Positions 47,806-56,330 of a stretch of 64,000 bases of DNA are shown here, in pieces. Numbering within the stretch: the first letter of the stretch is position 1; every line of letters begins with the position of its first letter. This stretch comes from Bradyrhizobium sp. 4 (lineage in GTDB: Bacteria > Pseudomonadota > Alphaproteobacteria > Rhizobiales > Xanthobacteraceae), in assembly GCF_023100905.1 (NCBI RefSeq), contig NZ_CP064686.1, positions 4,526,001 to 4,590,000 of the forward strand, in the 5' to 3' direction. The notes under the pieces were generated by a model that saw only the letters and a program-made list of their open reading frames with translations, was not told where the DNA came from and made no database searches. The position numbers and the translations under genes were made by a program.

Positions 47806-48175
47806 ACCGTCCGCAACCTGGATTCCTGCTCGCCCTCTCAAGGCGCTCTCGATCACCGAGCAAATCTCGGCAGCCAATGGAGCCCGTTTGGCACAATCGA
47901 GTTGCATCGGGAGGCGGCCGTCGCGCTTGGTACAGCCAAAATCGACATTCTTGGTACTGTTTTATAGCCGGGCGCAACGCATCTATTCGCTGACACCAGC
48001 GATCGGAGCGATCCCGATCCATCAGGATGAGTGGGAGCCCCGGTCAATGCGGACAGCGGAGATTGCGGACACGGAGACAGGAGTTCCACACGGCCTGGCA
48101 TTCTGTGGATAGCCGGTGCGTCCACGCTCTCTGCATTATTCGACCAAGAGACAAATGACAGAGGAGATAATTCCC
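47806..48175. promoter_or_regulatory. Upstream region of the quinone oxidoreductase gene with paired cttggtac motifs
   Basis: About 370 bases without a supportable gene. The octamer cttggtac occurs twice as a direct repeat (47926-47933 and 47950-47957), 24 bases apart, upstream of ttttata. This spacing (just over two helical turns) suits a regulator binding on one face of DNA. No other structure stands out. Confidence 0.4.
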
Positions 48176-49093
48176 ATGAAGGCGATCGTCGTGACGGACC
48201 AGGCCGCAGGAACGGCCGGGATGAAGCTCATGGACAGACCCGAGCCGCAGGCAGCGATAAACGACGTCGTCGTTCAGGTTCATGCGTCGGGATTTGTACC
48301 GACTGAGCTGGCGTGGCCCTCGACCTGGACCGATCGCCTCGAACGTGACCGAACACCATCGATCCCTGGGCACGAGCTGGCCGGAGTGGTCTCCGCCCTC
48401 GGATATGGCACGACGGGGCTATCAGTCGGACAGCGGGTGTTCGGCCTCGCGGACTGGTATCGCGACGGCACACTGGCCGAGTGTGTGGCGATCGAGGCAC
48501 GCAACCTTGCACCGCTGCCGGGCGACGTCGAATTTACGGTGGGTGCGAGTCTGCCGATCTCGGGCCTGACGGCCTGGCAAGGGCTGTTCCAACACGGCCG
48601 TCTTCAGGCGGGGCAAAGCGTCCTCGCACACGGCGCGGCCGGCGCAGTCGGGTCGATGGTGACGCAACTCGCACGAGAAGCCGGCGCCTACGTCATCGGC
48701 TCTGGACGCGCCGCCGACCGTCAGACAGTGCTCGACTTCGGCGCGAAGGAGTTCGTCGACCTCAACAACGACACCCTGAAGGACGTGGGCAAAGTCGATC
48801 TGGTGTTCGATGTCATCGGCGGTGATATCCAGAAGCGATCCGCAGCACTGATCCGGGCCGGAGGAACACTGGTGACGATCGTGGGGCCGGCCGAGACGCG
48901 GCCCTCCGATGGCCTGGCGGTCGACTTCGTCGTCGAGTCCGATCGTGCCCAACTGAGTGAGATCGTCCAGCGGGTGCGGGACGGACGACTGCGGACGAAT
49001 ATCGGCAACGTCTCGACCCTCGACGATGCCGTCGCCGCATTAAATCCGACCAAGCGACGCAAGAGGAACACGATTATCCACATTCGTCCCTGA
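48176..49093 (+). CDS. NADP-dependent quinone oxidoreductase-like protein (MDR superfamily)
   Basis: Medium-chain reductase of 305 residues without the structural-zinc cysteine cluster, hence quinone-reductase-like rather than an alcohol dehydrogenase. It shows IPGHELAGVVSALG, then LTAWQGLFQHGRLQAGQSVLAHGAAGAVGSMVTQLAREAGAYVIGSGR for NADP binding and VDLVFDVIGGDIQKRSAALIRAGGTLV. The ATG at 48176 has an AGGAG site. It may reduce quinones or unsaturated carbonyls, adding to several such redox enzymes in this window. Confidence 0.9.
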   Translation: MKAIVVTDQAAGTAGMKLMDRPEPQAAINDVVVQVHASGFVPTELAWPSTWTDRLERDRTPSIPGHELAGVVSALGYGTTGLSVGQRVFGLADWYRDGTLAECVAIEARNLAPLPGDVEFTVGASLPISGLTAWQGLFQHGRLQAGQSVLAHGAAGAVGSMVTQLAREAGAYVIGSGRAADRQTVLDFGAKEFVDLNNDTLKDVGKVDLVFDVIGGDIQKRSAALIRAGGTLVTIVGPAETRPSDGLAVDFVVESDRAQLSEIVQRVRDGRLRTNIGNVSTLDDAVAALNPTKRRKRNTIIHIRP

Positions 49094-49197
49094 GAGACGC
49101 GCGCCCATCGATGCACGCAGCCGCCCGGCGGTCACGGCCAAGCAGCGCGGCGTCCGCTGTAAACTTCAAAGCGGACACCCATGAGGACACGCCCAGC

Positions 49198-50436
49198 CTA
49201 CGCCGTCCGCAACACCGTCGCCGGCGGCTGCGACGGCCGGATCAGCGCGAACGCCACCTGCACGATGCCGCCGGCCAACCCCAGCGCGACGCCGATGCGC
49301 CAGGCCATGGTGTAGGAGCCGAGCGCGTCGTAGAGCACCCCGCCTCCGTAGGCGCCGAGGAAGCTGCCGATCTGGTGGCTCATGAAGGCGAGGCCTTGGA
49401 TCATCGCCTGCCAGCGCAGGCCGAACATCTCGGCCACCGCGCCCGCGACGAGCGGTCCCACGCCCATCCACAAGAAGCCCATGATCGCGCCGAACAGCAG
49501 CGTCGAGGCAGGCGTTGCCGGCAGCATGAAATACCAGGCCAGCGCCAGCGAGCGCAGGACGTAGATGCCGCCGAGAAGCGCGAGCTTGTTCCAGCGCTGG
49601 CCAGCCCAGCCGAAGAACAGCGAGCCGAGCACGTTGAAGCCGCCGATCATGCCGAGCGTCTGCGCGCTCAGCATCGGATCGAGGCCGCAGATCGCGAGAT
49701 AGGACGGCAGGTGCGTGGTGAGGAACACAAGCTGCATGCCGCAGACGAGATAGGCGCAGGTCATCACCACGAACGACGCATTGCCGAAGGCGGTCTTCGC
49801 CGCGATCATGGCCGTGGCATCGACGATCTCGTCAGTCGCGGGCTTCGGCAGCGGGACCGCGTCAACGCGCCCGGCATACCAGGCCGCCGGGATCATCAGC
49901 ACCGACATCACGACGAAGCCGGCGAGCCCGACCCGCCAGCCAAAGCCCTCGTTGAGCATCTGCCCGAGCGGCGCCGATAACAACGCGCCGAGCGAGCCCG
50001 CGCCGGAGACGATGCCAAGCACGGTGGAACGCACCGTTGCGGGTACCGCGCGCGCCGCCACCGACATCGCGATCGCCGCCGCGGTGCAGGCGAGCGAAGT
50101 GCCGATCAGCACGCCTGCGCCGATCATGATGGCGACGAGACCGTTCGCGGTTGCCATCAGCACCAAGCCCGCGATGTACATGAATGAGCCTGCAATCATG
50201 ATGGGACGGAAGCCGTAGCGCGTGGTCATCGCGCCGGCGAGCGGCTGGAGAAAGCCCCAGGCGAGGTTTTGCACGGCCAGCGCCAGCGTGAAGTCGGAGA
50301 TCGACAGATGGATGTCGTGGGTCAGCGGCTGCATGAAGATGCCGAGGCTCTGGCGCAGCCCCATGCTCAGCGTCAGCATGATCGAGGCGCCGATCAGGAT
50401 GGGCAATGTCGGACGCAGGACCTGCAGCAGCGGCAT
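49198..50436 (-). CDS. Major facilitator superfamily transporter
   Basis: Inner-membrane transporter of 412 residues with about 12 helices. The N-terminus (LPILIGASIMLTLSMGLRQSLGIFMQPL) and the loop AGAMTTRYGFRP between helices 2 and 3 are typical of the MFS. The substrate is unknown; the pattern is similar to the monocarboxylate/oxalate-formate branch. The ATG at 50436 has a GGGAG site and was preferred to the GTG at 50451. It is divergent from a TetR regulator with a palindromic operator between them, which suggests induced efflux or uptake. Its 3' end is duplicated at 46824-46880. Confidence 0.92.
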   Translation of the reverse strand: MPLLQVLRPTLPILIGASIMLTLSMGLRQSLGIFMQPLTHDIHLSISDFTLALAVQNLAWGFLQPLAGAMTTRYGFRPIMIAGSFMYIAGLVLMATANGLVAIMIGAGVLIGTSLACTAAAIAMSVAARAVPATVRSTVLGIVSGAGSLGALLSAPLGQMLNEGFGWRVGLAGFVVMSVLMIPAAWYAGRVDAVPLPKPATDEIVDATAMIAAKTAFGNASFVVMTCAYLVCGMQLVFLTTHLPSYLAICGLDPMLSAQTLGMIGGFNVLGSLFFGWAGQRWNKLALLGGIYVLRSLALAWYFMLPATPASTLLFGAIMGFLWMGVGPLVAGAVAEMFGLRWQAMIQGLAFMSHQIGSFLGAYGGGVLYDALGSYTMAWRIGVALGLAGGIVQVAFALIRPSQPPATVLRTA

Positions 50437-50497
50437 TTTCGTCTCCCTCACCGGCGCGACGCGAGCGCCGTCGTCTGCAATATCGGTTGATTTTGGT

Positions 50498-50513
50498 TAC
50501 ACAGACCTGTGTA
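50498..50513. promoter_or_regulatory. TetR-type palindromic operator
   Basis: A perfect inverted repeat of seven bases per side, tacacag-ac-ctgtgta, lies between the divergent MFS and TetR genes. It is about 60 bases from each start codon, close to where the promoters must be. Its length and symmetry are typical of TetR-family operators. Confidence 0.8.
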
Positions 50514-50565
50514 CTTAGGCTATGGTTAGCGTGCGCTGTCAAGCGATCAGGACATTCACCGCCGC

Positions 50566-51174
50566 ATGGCTCCCCCGCCCGCCCCACAGACGATGAAAGA
50601 GCGGATCCTCGAGACCGCCGACAAGCTGTTCTATCTGCAGGGCATTCGCGCCATCGGGGTCGACACCATCGCGGCCGAGATCGGCATCTCCAAGCGCACG
50701 CTCTACAACCACTTCCCCTCCAAGGACGCGTTGATCGCGGCCTATCTGGAGCGCCGCTTCGTGCAGCCCCGCCCCTCCGACAAGCCCCCGGCCGAGCAAA
50801 TCCTCGCCACCTTCGATTCGCTGGAGCGCCGCTTCGCCGCAAAAGATTTTCGCGGCTGTCCGTTCGTGAATGCGGTCGCCGAGCTCGGCCCGGCGGACCG
50901 CGCCGTGAAGAAGATCGCCATCGCCTTCAAGGAAAGCCGCCGCGTCTGGTTTCGCGACCGCCTCAACGAGCTCGGCGTTGCGAACGCGGAGGCGCTCGCA
51001 ACCCAGCTCGTGCTGCTGGTCGACGGCTCCATCGCGCAGGACCTCGTCCGCGACGACCCCGCAATGGCCCGCGCCGCGAAGGAAGCGGCGACAGTGTTGC
51101 TGCGGAATGCCGGGGTGGATGTGGGAGATGAGGCTGCGGTGAAGCCAGGCAGGCGGCCGGCTCGGCATCCCTGA
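50566..51174 (+). CDS. TetR-family transcriptional regulator
   Basis: Protein of 202 residues with an N-terminal TetR DNA-binding domain: MKERILETADKLFYLQGIRAIGVDTIAAEIGISKRTLYNHFPSKDALIAAYL. The ligand-binding C-terminal domain includes RGCPFVNAVAELGPADRAVKKIA, a pattern common in the subgroup that regulates MFS exporters. It probably represses the divergent MFS gene and itself via the palindrome at 50498-50513. The inducer is unknown. Confidence 0.94.
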   Translation: MAPPPAPQTMKERILETADKLFYLQGIRAIGVDTIAAEIGISKRTLYNHFPSKDALIAAYLERRFVQPRPSDKPPAEQILATFDSLERRFAAKDFRGCPFVNAVAELGPADRAVKKIAIAFKESRRVWFRDRLNELGVANAEALATQLVLLVDGSIAQDLVRDDPAMARAAKEAATVLLRNAGVDVGDEAAVKPGRRPARHP

Positions 51175-51477
51175 AGCAGCTGCAAGATCATAACCCGGTT
51201 CGCTCGCCGCAAGAAGTCTGATCAGGCAAGCACGTACCCCAACGTCCGTTTGCCGTGCTTCACCTTCGATCCCTTGAAGAGAGCGAACTCTTAGTCCGCT
51301 TTTGAACCAGAAGCTGACTTCGCTCAGCCCTTCTCTCGTAGGTCCAGAAACCGCCAGGGGGACCTCCGCCAGAAAACCTCTCCGGGGTGTCTCTCGACCA
51401 ACGCGGGTGTGTTGAGTTTGAGGGTCTTCACTCTTGCGTCGGGGTAAAGCGGTGTTAGTGAACAACAGAACACGCAA
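51175..51477. other. Intergenic interval after tetR
   Basis: About 300 bases with no supportable gene, between tetR and the terminator of the outer-membrane protein gene. I see only short imperfect inverted repeats (for example around 51345-51385). Confidence 0.45.
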
Positions 51478-51502
51478 AGAAGCCGGCGCAAGGCCGGCTT
51501 CT
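51478..51502 (-). terminator. Hairpin terminator of the outer-membrane protein gene
   Basis: A perfect 10-base inverted repeat (agaagccggc at 51478-51487, gccggcttct at 51493-51502) with a five-base loop, 31 bases past the stop codon. On the minus strand it is followed by a short T-containing stretch (TTTGCG). Confidence 0.7.
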
Positions 51503-51532
51503 GCGTATTCTAGTGCTGAAAGAAAGCGAAGC

Positions 51533-52303
51533 TCAATACCTCGCGGCGGCCGGGCCACCGAAGCGGTAGTTGAGGCGCGCCGTGACCACGTCGACGTCTT
51601 GGCTGATGCGATCAACCCGGACGAGGGTCCCCGCCGGAACCAGCAGACCTGTCGACGACATCGTTACATCGCGGTCACCCATGAACATGTGATTGTACTC
51701 CACGCCGACTGACCAGTTCGATGCGAAGCCGTACTCCAAACCAACGCCGACGGTGCCGCCCCAGCGGGTCTCCGTAGCTGAATCGAAGGCCAGGTCGCCG
51801 GGAATGGTTCGACCTGTGTACTTGTCGCGGGTGACGGCCGCGCCGCCCTTCACGTAAAGCAGCGCATTGTTCCAGGAATAACCGACTTGTCCGGTGAAGA
51901 GGCCGAAAGCGTCGATCTTGGATTGGTTCCGGGCGATGATGAAGGTGCTGGAGTTCGATCCGTTGAAGTCTGCCCAGTTTCCCTGTGCTTCAAGGCCGAA
52001 AACGTAAGGTCCGGTCTGCCAACGGTAGCCGATTTGACCGCCGACCGTGCCGCCAGATGCATCGTGGCAGCCTTCCGCCCCGGCAGGAACAACCGCAAAT
52101 GCACCGAACTGGGTCATATCCCAGCACTTGCGGCTCGTACCCCAACCGCCGTTAGCGCCAATGTAAAAGCCGCTCCAGTCATACATCGCAACCGCCATCG
52201 GAGGCGCCTTGGTGTACGGACGGGCCGCCAGATCGGCCGCGCTCGCCGGAGCTGACAGACCCAGAACGAGTATCCCGGCCGCCGCCGCTAGAAGCCTTTT
52301 CAT
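51533..52303 (-). CDS. Outer-membrane beta-barrel protein (Omp25/31-like)
   Basis: Predicted 8-stranded barrel porin-like protein of 256 residues. The signal peptide MKRLLAAAAGILVLGLSAPASA is followed by ADLAARPYTKAPPMAVAMYDWSGFYIGANGGWG, diagnostic of the rhizobial/Brucella Omp25/31 family, then VGGQIGYRWQTGPYVFGLEAQGNW. The C-terminal strands include VGLEYGFASNWSVGVEYNHMFMG and the final VTARLNYRFGGPAAARY. The loop cysteines CWDM and GCHDA could form a disulfide. Members are abundant structural proteins that affect envelope integrity and host interaction. Confidence 0.93.
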   Translation of the reverse strand: MKRLLAAAAGILVLGLSAPASAADLAARPYTKAPPMAVAMYDWSGFYIGANGGWGTSRKCWDMTQFGAFAVVPAGAEGCHDASGGTVGGQIGYRWQTGPYVFGLEAQGNWADFNGSNSSTFIIARNQSKIDAFGLFTGQVGYSWNNALLYVKGGAAVTRDKYTGRTIPGDLAFDSATETRWGGTVGVGLEYGFASNWSVGVEYNHMFMGDRDVTMSSTGLLVPAGTLVRVDRISQDVDVVTARLNYRFGGPAAARY

Positions 52304-52524
52304 ACGAGTGTCTCCCCAGGAAAATGAGTTCAATGAATCGGTGCGTTCGCCCACCTGCCGATTGCAAGCTACGGCATTCGCTCCTCGGTTGCTGTAGTCG
52401 GCTTGCAACACCGGCTTCCAAAAAAGGGCCAGAAACCTCCCACTTGGTCAGCAATCGCGGGAACCAAAACCCCGCTTGGGTGCATACCGGCTGGTCTAGT
52501 GCATCCGAAACGGAGATTGCCACG

Positions 52525-52797
52525 ATGACGACCATCCACATGGACTCCTCCGTCAGCCAGACCGCCACCCGCGCCGTTATGAACGGAGGAGTTCTGGCCT
52601 GCACAAAGACCAGCGACAAGGACGTTTATTCTCATTCAATTTGGGCGACCGAAAGCAACATCCGGCAGTTCACGATGCATGAAGGGGACAGCATCGTCAT
52701 CCCGCCCGGTTCGAGCGTGACGATATGGATATTCCGCACGCAGCCGGGAAAATCGACCTGGACCATGGACTTCGAACTCAAGGAAAAGGCTGCCTGA
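52525..52797 (+). CDS. Small soluble protein, unknown function
   Basis: Protein of 90 residues starting MTTIHMDSSVSQTATRAVMNGG, with no signal peptide. The segment FTMHEGDSIVIPPGSSVTIWIFR resembles one beta-hairpin of a small cupin-like or beta-sandwich fold, but no family can be named. A GGAG site precedes the ATG at 52525. The frame extends upstream to 52324 without features. It is divergent from the Omp gene, and the following genes encode secreted proteins on the same strand. Confidence 0.65.
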   Translation: MTTIHMDSSVSQTATRAVMNGGVLACTKTSDKDVYSHSIWATESNIRQFTMHEGDSIVIPPGSSVTIWIFRTQPGKSTWTMDFELKEKAA

Positions 52798-52912
52798 CAA
52801 GCCATACGAAACAGCCGCTCTCGGAAAACCGGGAGCGGTCACCTGCATGACCGAACTGAAAGGAACCATCGTCATTTCGGCGTCGTTGACCTTCTTTACA
52901 CCGGAGAAGGTC

Positions 52913-53506
52913 ATGAACCGAAAATCGCTTCTTCTTACAGCCGCGCTGTCCTTCGCTGTTGCCGCTCCCGTCTTCGCCCAAGGCGGCGGCGGAGGTGGTG
53001 GTGGCGGAGGCGCGGGTGGCGCGGCCGCGAGCGGCGGCGCCTCCGGATCATCCGCGAGCTCAGGCGCAGGTACTGGCACGTCTGGCGCCGCCAACGGAGG
53101 CCCCTCGGCGCCATCCGGCATGGGCACAAACGGAACTTCCACCGGCGCTCACACCAACAACTCTCCAACCAACCCGAACGTTCAGCCCCCCACGCCGAAC
53201 GGAAATACCGCGAGCACACCGGCCGCACCGGCCAGCTCGGGCACGAGCGGCACCGCGTCCGGGTCGACACAGACGGGCACGCCAAACGGGACCGACAGGT
53301 CTGGCATCACGGCAACCAACGGTGCCAATAGCGACAACAAGGCTCAGATCAGCCCCGCGGAGCAAGCAAGGACGGGGATCAAGACGCTTCCACAGGATCA
53401 AACTCCAGGAGCCGTCAGTGCGCCCGGCGTTGGTGTCGGTCATGCGGCGAACGGCTTGCCGATCGGCACGCCCGGGTCGGGGACCAGCAACGTCGATCAG
53501 AAGTAA
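52913..53506 (+). CDS. Secreted Gly/Ser/Thr-rich low-complexity protein
   Basis: Protein of about 197 residues with a clear signal peptide (MNRKSLLLTAALSFAVAAPVFA). The mature part is a glycine run, then Ser/Ala/Gly/Thr/Asn-rich sequence with hardly any hydrophobic or charged residues. A short C-terminal part (AQISPAEQARTGIKTLPQDQTPG) looks like a recurring tail in rhizobial secreted proteins. It is probably disordered and located in the periplasm or on the surface. The ATG at 52913 has a GGAG site. A strong terminator follows. Confidence 0.75.
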   Translation: MNRKSLLLTAALSFAVAAPVFAQGGGGGGGGGGAGGAAASGGASGSSASSGAGTGTSGAANGGPSAPSGMGTNGTSTGAHTNNSPTNPNVQPPTPNGNTASTPAAPASSGTSGTASGSTQTGTPNGTDRSGITATNGANSDNKAQISPAEQARTGIKTLPQDQTPGAVSAPGVGVGHAANGLPIGTPGSGTSNVDQK

Positions 53507-53530
53507 CCCGGAGTTTCTCCATCTCCACAG

Positions 53531-53554
53531 GGCCCGCTACGGCGGGCCTTTTCT
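53531..53554 (+). terminator. Rho-independent terminator after the Gly-rich secreted protein gene
   Basis: A perfect 7-base stem (ggcccgc at 53531-53537, gcgggcc at 53542-53548) with loop tacg is followed by TTTTCT. It is 25 bases past the stop codon. Confidence 0.9.
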
Positions 53555-53663
53555 GTGACGTCCTGAAGGGAGTGGAAGGCCTAGGGCTGCGAGGGCGAGA
53601 CATGGCGTAAACTTGGCATCAGGCGGCCCTGCCGATACACTGGTTTCTTTTTGGGGCGCGCCC

Positions 53664-54035
53664 ATGATTAGATTTTCGTCGTTGCTGCCATTTCCACTTC
53701 TGATCATCTGTAGTCCGGCCGCGGCTGACGAGATGAAGATCCAATTCGCGTTTGCACCTCCCCGGCCCTGCACCACCGTCTTTCCGAATCCCGAAATCAA
53801 GATGAAAAGTGTTCCCCCCGGCACGCGCACGATCGTCGTCAGGTTTCGCAGAGAGAAGAACTACGAGATGGGCGGCCAGGAGATCCCATTCCCCTCAGAT
53901 AACATCGTGAAGCCGGAGAGCTTACGAACCTGGGGCCCCTGCAATTCCGGCCTGTACACTTACGAGATCATCGCAAAGTCCAGCACGGGCGCGGCTCTGG
54001 CCAAGGCAGAATGGTCGGAGCCGTATCCTCCCTGA
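53664..54035 (+). CDS. Secreted small protein, unknown function
   Basis: Protein of 123 residues with a signal peptide (MIRFSSLLPFPLLIICSPAAA) and a mature domain DEMKIQFAFAPPRPCTTVFPNPEIKMKSVPPGTRTIVVRFR. It carries two cysteines (RPCTT and WGPCNSG) that could pair, and a beta-rich pattern like a small periplasmic immunoglobulin-type fold. The frame opens 17 codons upstream, but the ATG at 53664 leads directly into the signal peptide. No family is recognised. Confidence 0.75.
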   Translation: MIRFSSLLPFPLLIICSPAAADEMKIQFAFAPPRPCTTVFPNPEIKMKSVPPGTRTIVVRFRREKNYEMGGQEIPFPSDNIVKPESLRTWGPCNSGLYTYEIIAKSSTGAALAKAEWSEPYPP

Positions 54036-54077
54036 CTTGAAGGGTGGACGCCCGCTTGTCCGGACGCGGCGTGCCGA

Positions 54078-54140
54078 ATTCCCCGCCGGAGCCTGTCATC
54101 GGGCTCGCCGAAGGCGAGACCCGGTGGCGGGGAATGACGG
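54078..54140. repeat. Dispersed palindromic repeat, family E
   Basis: Arms ccccgccggagcctgtcatcgggctcgcc and ggcgagacccggtggcgggg flank a short centre. The sequence is bounded by ttcccc and ggggaa/tgacgg, typical of intergenic palindromes in this genome type. It lies between the secreted protein and convergent pleD. Confidence 0.65.
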
Positions 54141-54322
54141 CTGAGTTCGTGGGGCGTTCGGGATGTTAGCAGCATGCTCCTGTTTTGCCCGACGAGTCAA
54201 ACGGCGTTGGCGGCTGCAACAACCCGTTTTGCAGCTGACGTAAGCCATTGATCCGACTGGCGTCGGCTACTGTGCATGGGGTTGTTTTCGCGTTTTTTTT
54301 GCGCCGGCCGGCGCGAGCGGCC

Positions 54323-55696
54323 TCACGCCGCGTGCGAGACCACGCGATTGCGGCCGTCGTGCTTGGCGCGATACAGCGCGGTGTCGGCGCGTTTGAGCAC
54401 GTCGCCAACCGCCTCGCCCTTCTGCTCCAGCGTGGTCAGGCCGATCGAGATCGTGACCTCGATGCGCTTGGTGCCCTTGTGGATCGCAAAGGGCTCGCCG
54501 GCGATCGAGCGGCGCAGCCGCTCGGCGACCATGCCGGCGACATGGAGATCGGTCTCCGGCATCACGATGACGAATTCCTCGCCGCCGTAGCGGCAGGCAA
54601 GGTCAATGCCGCGGATCGACTTGCGGACCCGCACGGCGAATTCGCGCAGCACGTCGTCGCCGGCGTCGTGGCCGTAATTGTCGTTGATCGACTTGAAGTA
54701 GTCGATGTCCAGGATCATCAGCGCCAGCGGCTTGCCGCGCGTTGCGGCCTGCTCGGCCAGCGTCGCGAGATGGCTCTCCATGTAGCGGCGATTGTGCAGC
54801 CCGGTGAGCGCGTCCGTGATCGCCATCTCGATCGAGTTCTGCACGTTGTCGCGCAGATGGTCGGTGTAGCGGCGCCGCCGGATCTGGGTGCGGGCACGCG
54901 CCAGCAGCTCGATCTTGTCGATCGGACGCAGCAGGTAGTCGTTGACGCCGATCTCGAGCCCACGCAGCAGCCGCGTCGAGTTCTCGGGGTCGGCGATCGC
55001 CAGGATCGGCACATGCCGCGTGCGCTCCAGCGAGCGCGCCTGGCTGCACAGCCGAAGCCCGTCGAAATTGTTGAGGTCGAGCGAGACGATCAGCAGATCG
55101 TAATTGCCCTCGGCGGCGTGGAACAGCGCCTCCGTCGGGTTCGGCTCGACATCGATGGTGTGCTCGGCGGCGAGGATCGTCGCCAGCCGCTCATAGGAAG
55201 ACTGGCGGTCGTCGACCAGCAGAATGCGGCCGCCCTTGCCGGTGTCGGAGATTGCACTGCGCTCGGGTGCCTGCATGCCGATCTCGAGCGAGGTGATGGC
55301 GCGCATGCGCAGCTCGTCCGTCATCATCTTCAGCCGCGTCAGCGAGCGCACGCGCGCGATCAGCACGACATCGGAGACGGGTTTTGTCAGGAAATCGTCG
55401 GCGCCGGCCTCCAGCCCGCGGTTGCGGTCGGCCGGGCTGTCGAGCGCGGTGACCATCACGACGGGAATGTGATGCGTGGCCGGATCGGTCTTGAGGCGGC
55501 GGCAGACCTCGAAACCGTCGATGTCCGGCATCATGACGTCGAGCAGGATGATGTCGCATTCGGCGCGGGCGCAGATCGCCAGCGCCTCGGTACCGTTGGC
55601 GGCGGTCATCACGTCGAAATATTCGGCGGACAGGCGGGCTTCGAGCAGCTTGACGTTGGCAGGGACGTCGTCGACGACGAGAATACGCGCGGACAC
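54323..55696 (-). CDS. pleD: PleD-type response regulator diguanylate cyclase
   Basis: Makes cyclic di-GMP from two GTP at the cell pole and so couples differentiation to phosphorylation. The 457 residues form REC1 (about 1-120, Asp53 and Lys105 present), REC2 (about 155-270) and a GGDEF domain (about 290-450). The active site is GGEEF (371-375), with inhibitory-site RxxD at 362-365 (RGID). REC2 lacks its phosphoryl-acceptor Asp (Ser205) and the conserved Lys (Arg257), so it is a dimerisation adaptor. It follows divK by 14 bases on the same strand, as in other alphaproteobacteria. Confidence 0.96.
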   Translation of the reverse strand: MSARILVVDDVPANVKLLEARLSAEYFDVMTAANGTEALAICARAECDIILLDVMMPDIDGFEVCRRLKTDPATHHIPVVMVTALDSPADRNRGLEAGADDFLTKPVSDVVLIARVRSLTRLKMMTDELRMRAITSLEIGMQAPERSAISDTGKGGRILLVDDRQSSYERLATILAAEHTIDVEPNPTEALFHAAEGNYDLLIVSLDLNNFDGLRLCSQARSLERTRHVPILAIADPENSTRLLRGLEIGVNDYLLRPIDKIELLARARTQIRRRRYTDHLRDNVQNSIEMAITDALTGLHNRRYMESHLATLAEQAATRGKPLALMILDIDYFKSINDNYGHDAGDDVLREFAVRVRKSIRGIDLACRYGGEEFVIVMPETDLHVAGMVAERLRRSIAGEPFAIHKGTKRIEVTISIGLTTLEQKGEAVGDVLKRADTALYRAKHDGRNRVVSHAA

Positions 55697-55710
55697 TGTG
55701 AACTCACTTC

Positions 55711-56076
55711 CTATCCGATGAAACGTCGGACCGTCTCAATGAATTTGCCGACCGAGATCGGCTTGGACAAATAGGCCTCGCAGCCGCCCTCGCGGATGCG
55801 CTCTTCGTCGCCCTTCATCGCGAACGCCGTGACGGCGACGACGGGAATATTGCGCAGTTCCGGATCGTCCTTGATCCAGCGCGTCACCTCCAGGCCCGAG
55901 ACCTGCGGCAATTGGATATCCATCAGCACGAGGTCGGGCCGCATCTTGCGAACGAGGTCGAGCGCCTCGTAGCCGTTGCTGGTGCCGGTGGTCTGGTAGC
56001 CGTGCGCCTCCAACAGGTCGCGGAAGAGCTTCATGTTGAGCTCGTTGTCTTCCACGATCAGGACGGTCTTAGCCAT
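55711..56076 (-). CDS. divK: Single-domain response regulator DivK
   Basis: Phospho-receiver protein of 121 residues that relays cell-cycle signals from the DivJ/PleC kinases to the DivL-CckA branch controlling CtrA. The sequence [22 protein letters not shown] contains the acidic pair. Asp53 in VLMDIQLP is the phosphorylation site, Lys105 is in YLSKPI, and Thr in VTAFA is the switch residue. There is no output domain. It is upstream of pleD, 14 bases apart. Confidence 0.97.
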   Translation of the reverse strand: MAKTVLIVEDNELNMKLFRDLLEAHGYQTTGTSNGYEALDLVRKMRPDLVLMDIQLPQVSGLEVTRWIKDDPELRNIPVVAVTAFAMKGDEERIREGGCEAYLSKPISVGKFIETVRRFIG

Positions 56077-56330
56077 CCCGCCCTCCTGATTGGTCCGCAG
56101 ACCGATGCATGTGACGCCTCAGGCGCCGGTCGCCGGCGCTTCGAAAACTGGATTCAAACTAGCCTCGAATTCGCTTGAGTTTCGTTAAACCCGAGGGCCG
56201 ACTTTCTGCGATGTGGTTTCCAGTTGCTTGTCGGGGGTCGCAAGACTTGGGCAAGAGACTTGGAAACGAGACTCGGGCATGGTGGCCCCAAAGTAGACAC
56301 CTAAAGTTAACGGAAAGGCAAACCGGCCAC
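56077..56330. promoter_or_regulatory. Divergent control region between divK and the DUF3572-dinB operon
   Basis: The 254-base interval contains two gttaa half-motifs (cgttaaac near 56184, agttaacg near 56306) resembling halves of CtrA boxes and a single GACTC (CcrM-type GANTC) site near 56270. No full TTAA-N7-TTAA box is apparent. Confidence 0.4.

Noticed and set aside
54248..55774. A 508-codon open frame antisense to pleD
   Set aside because: Composition and length are explained by third-position GC bias. pleD has a complete set of catalytic residues.
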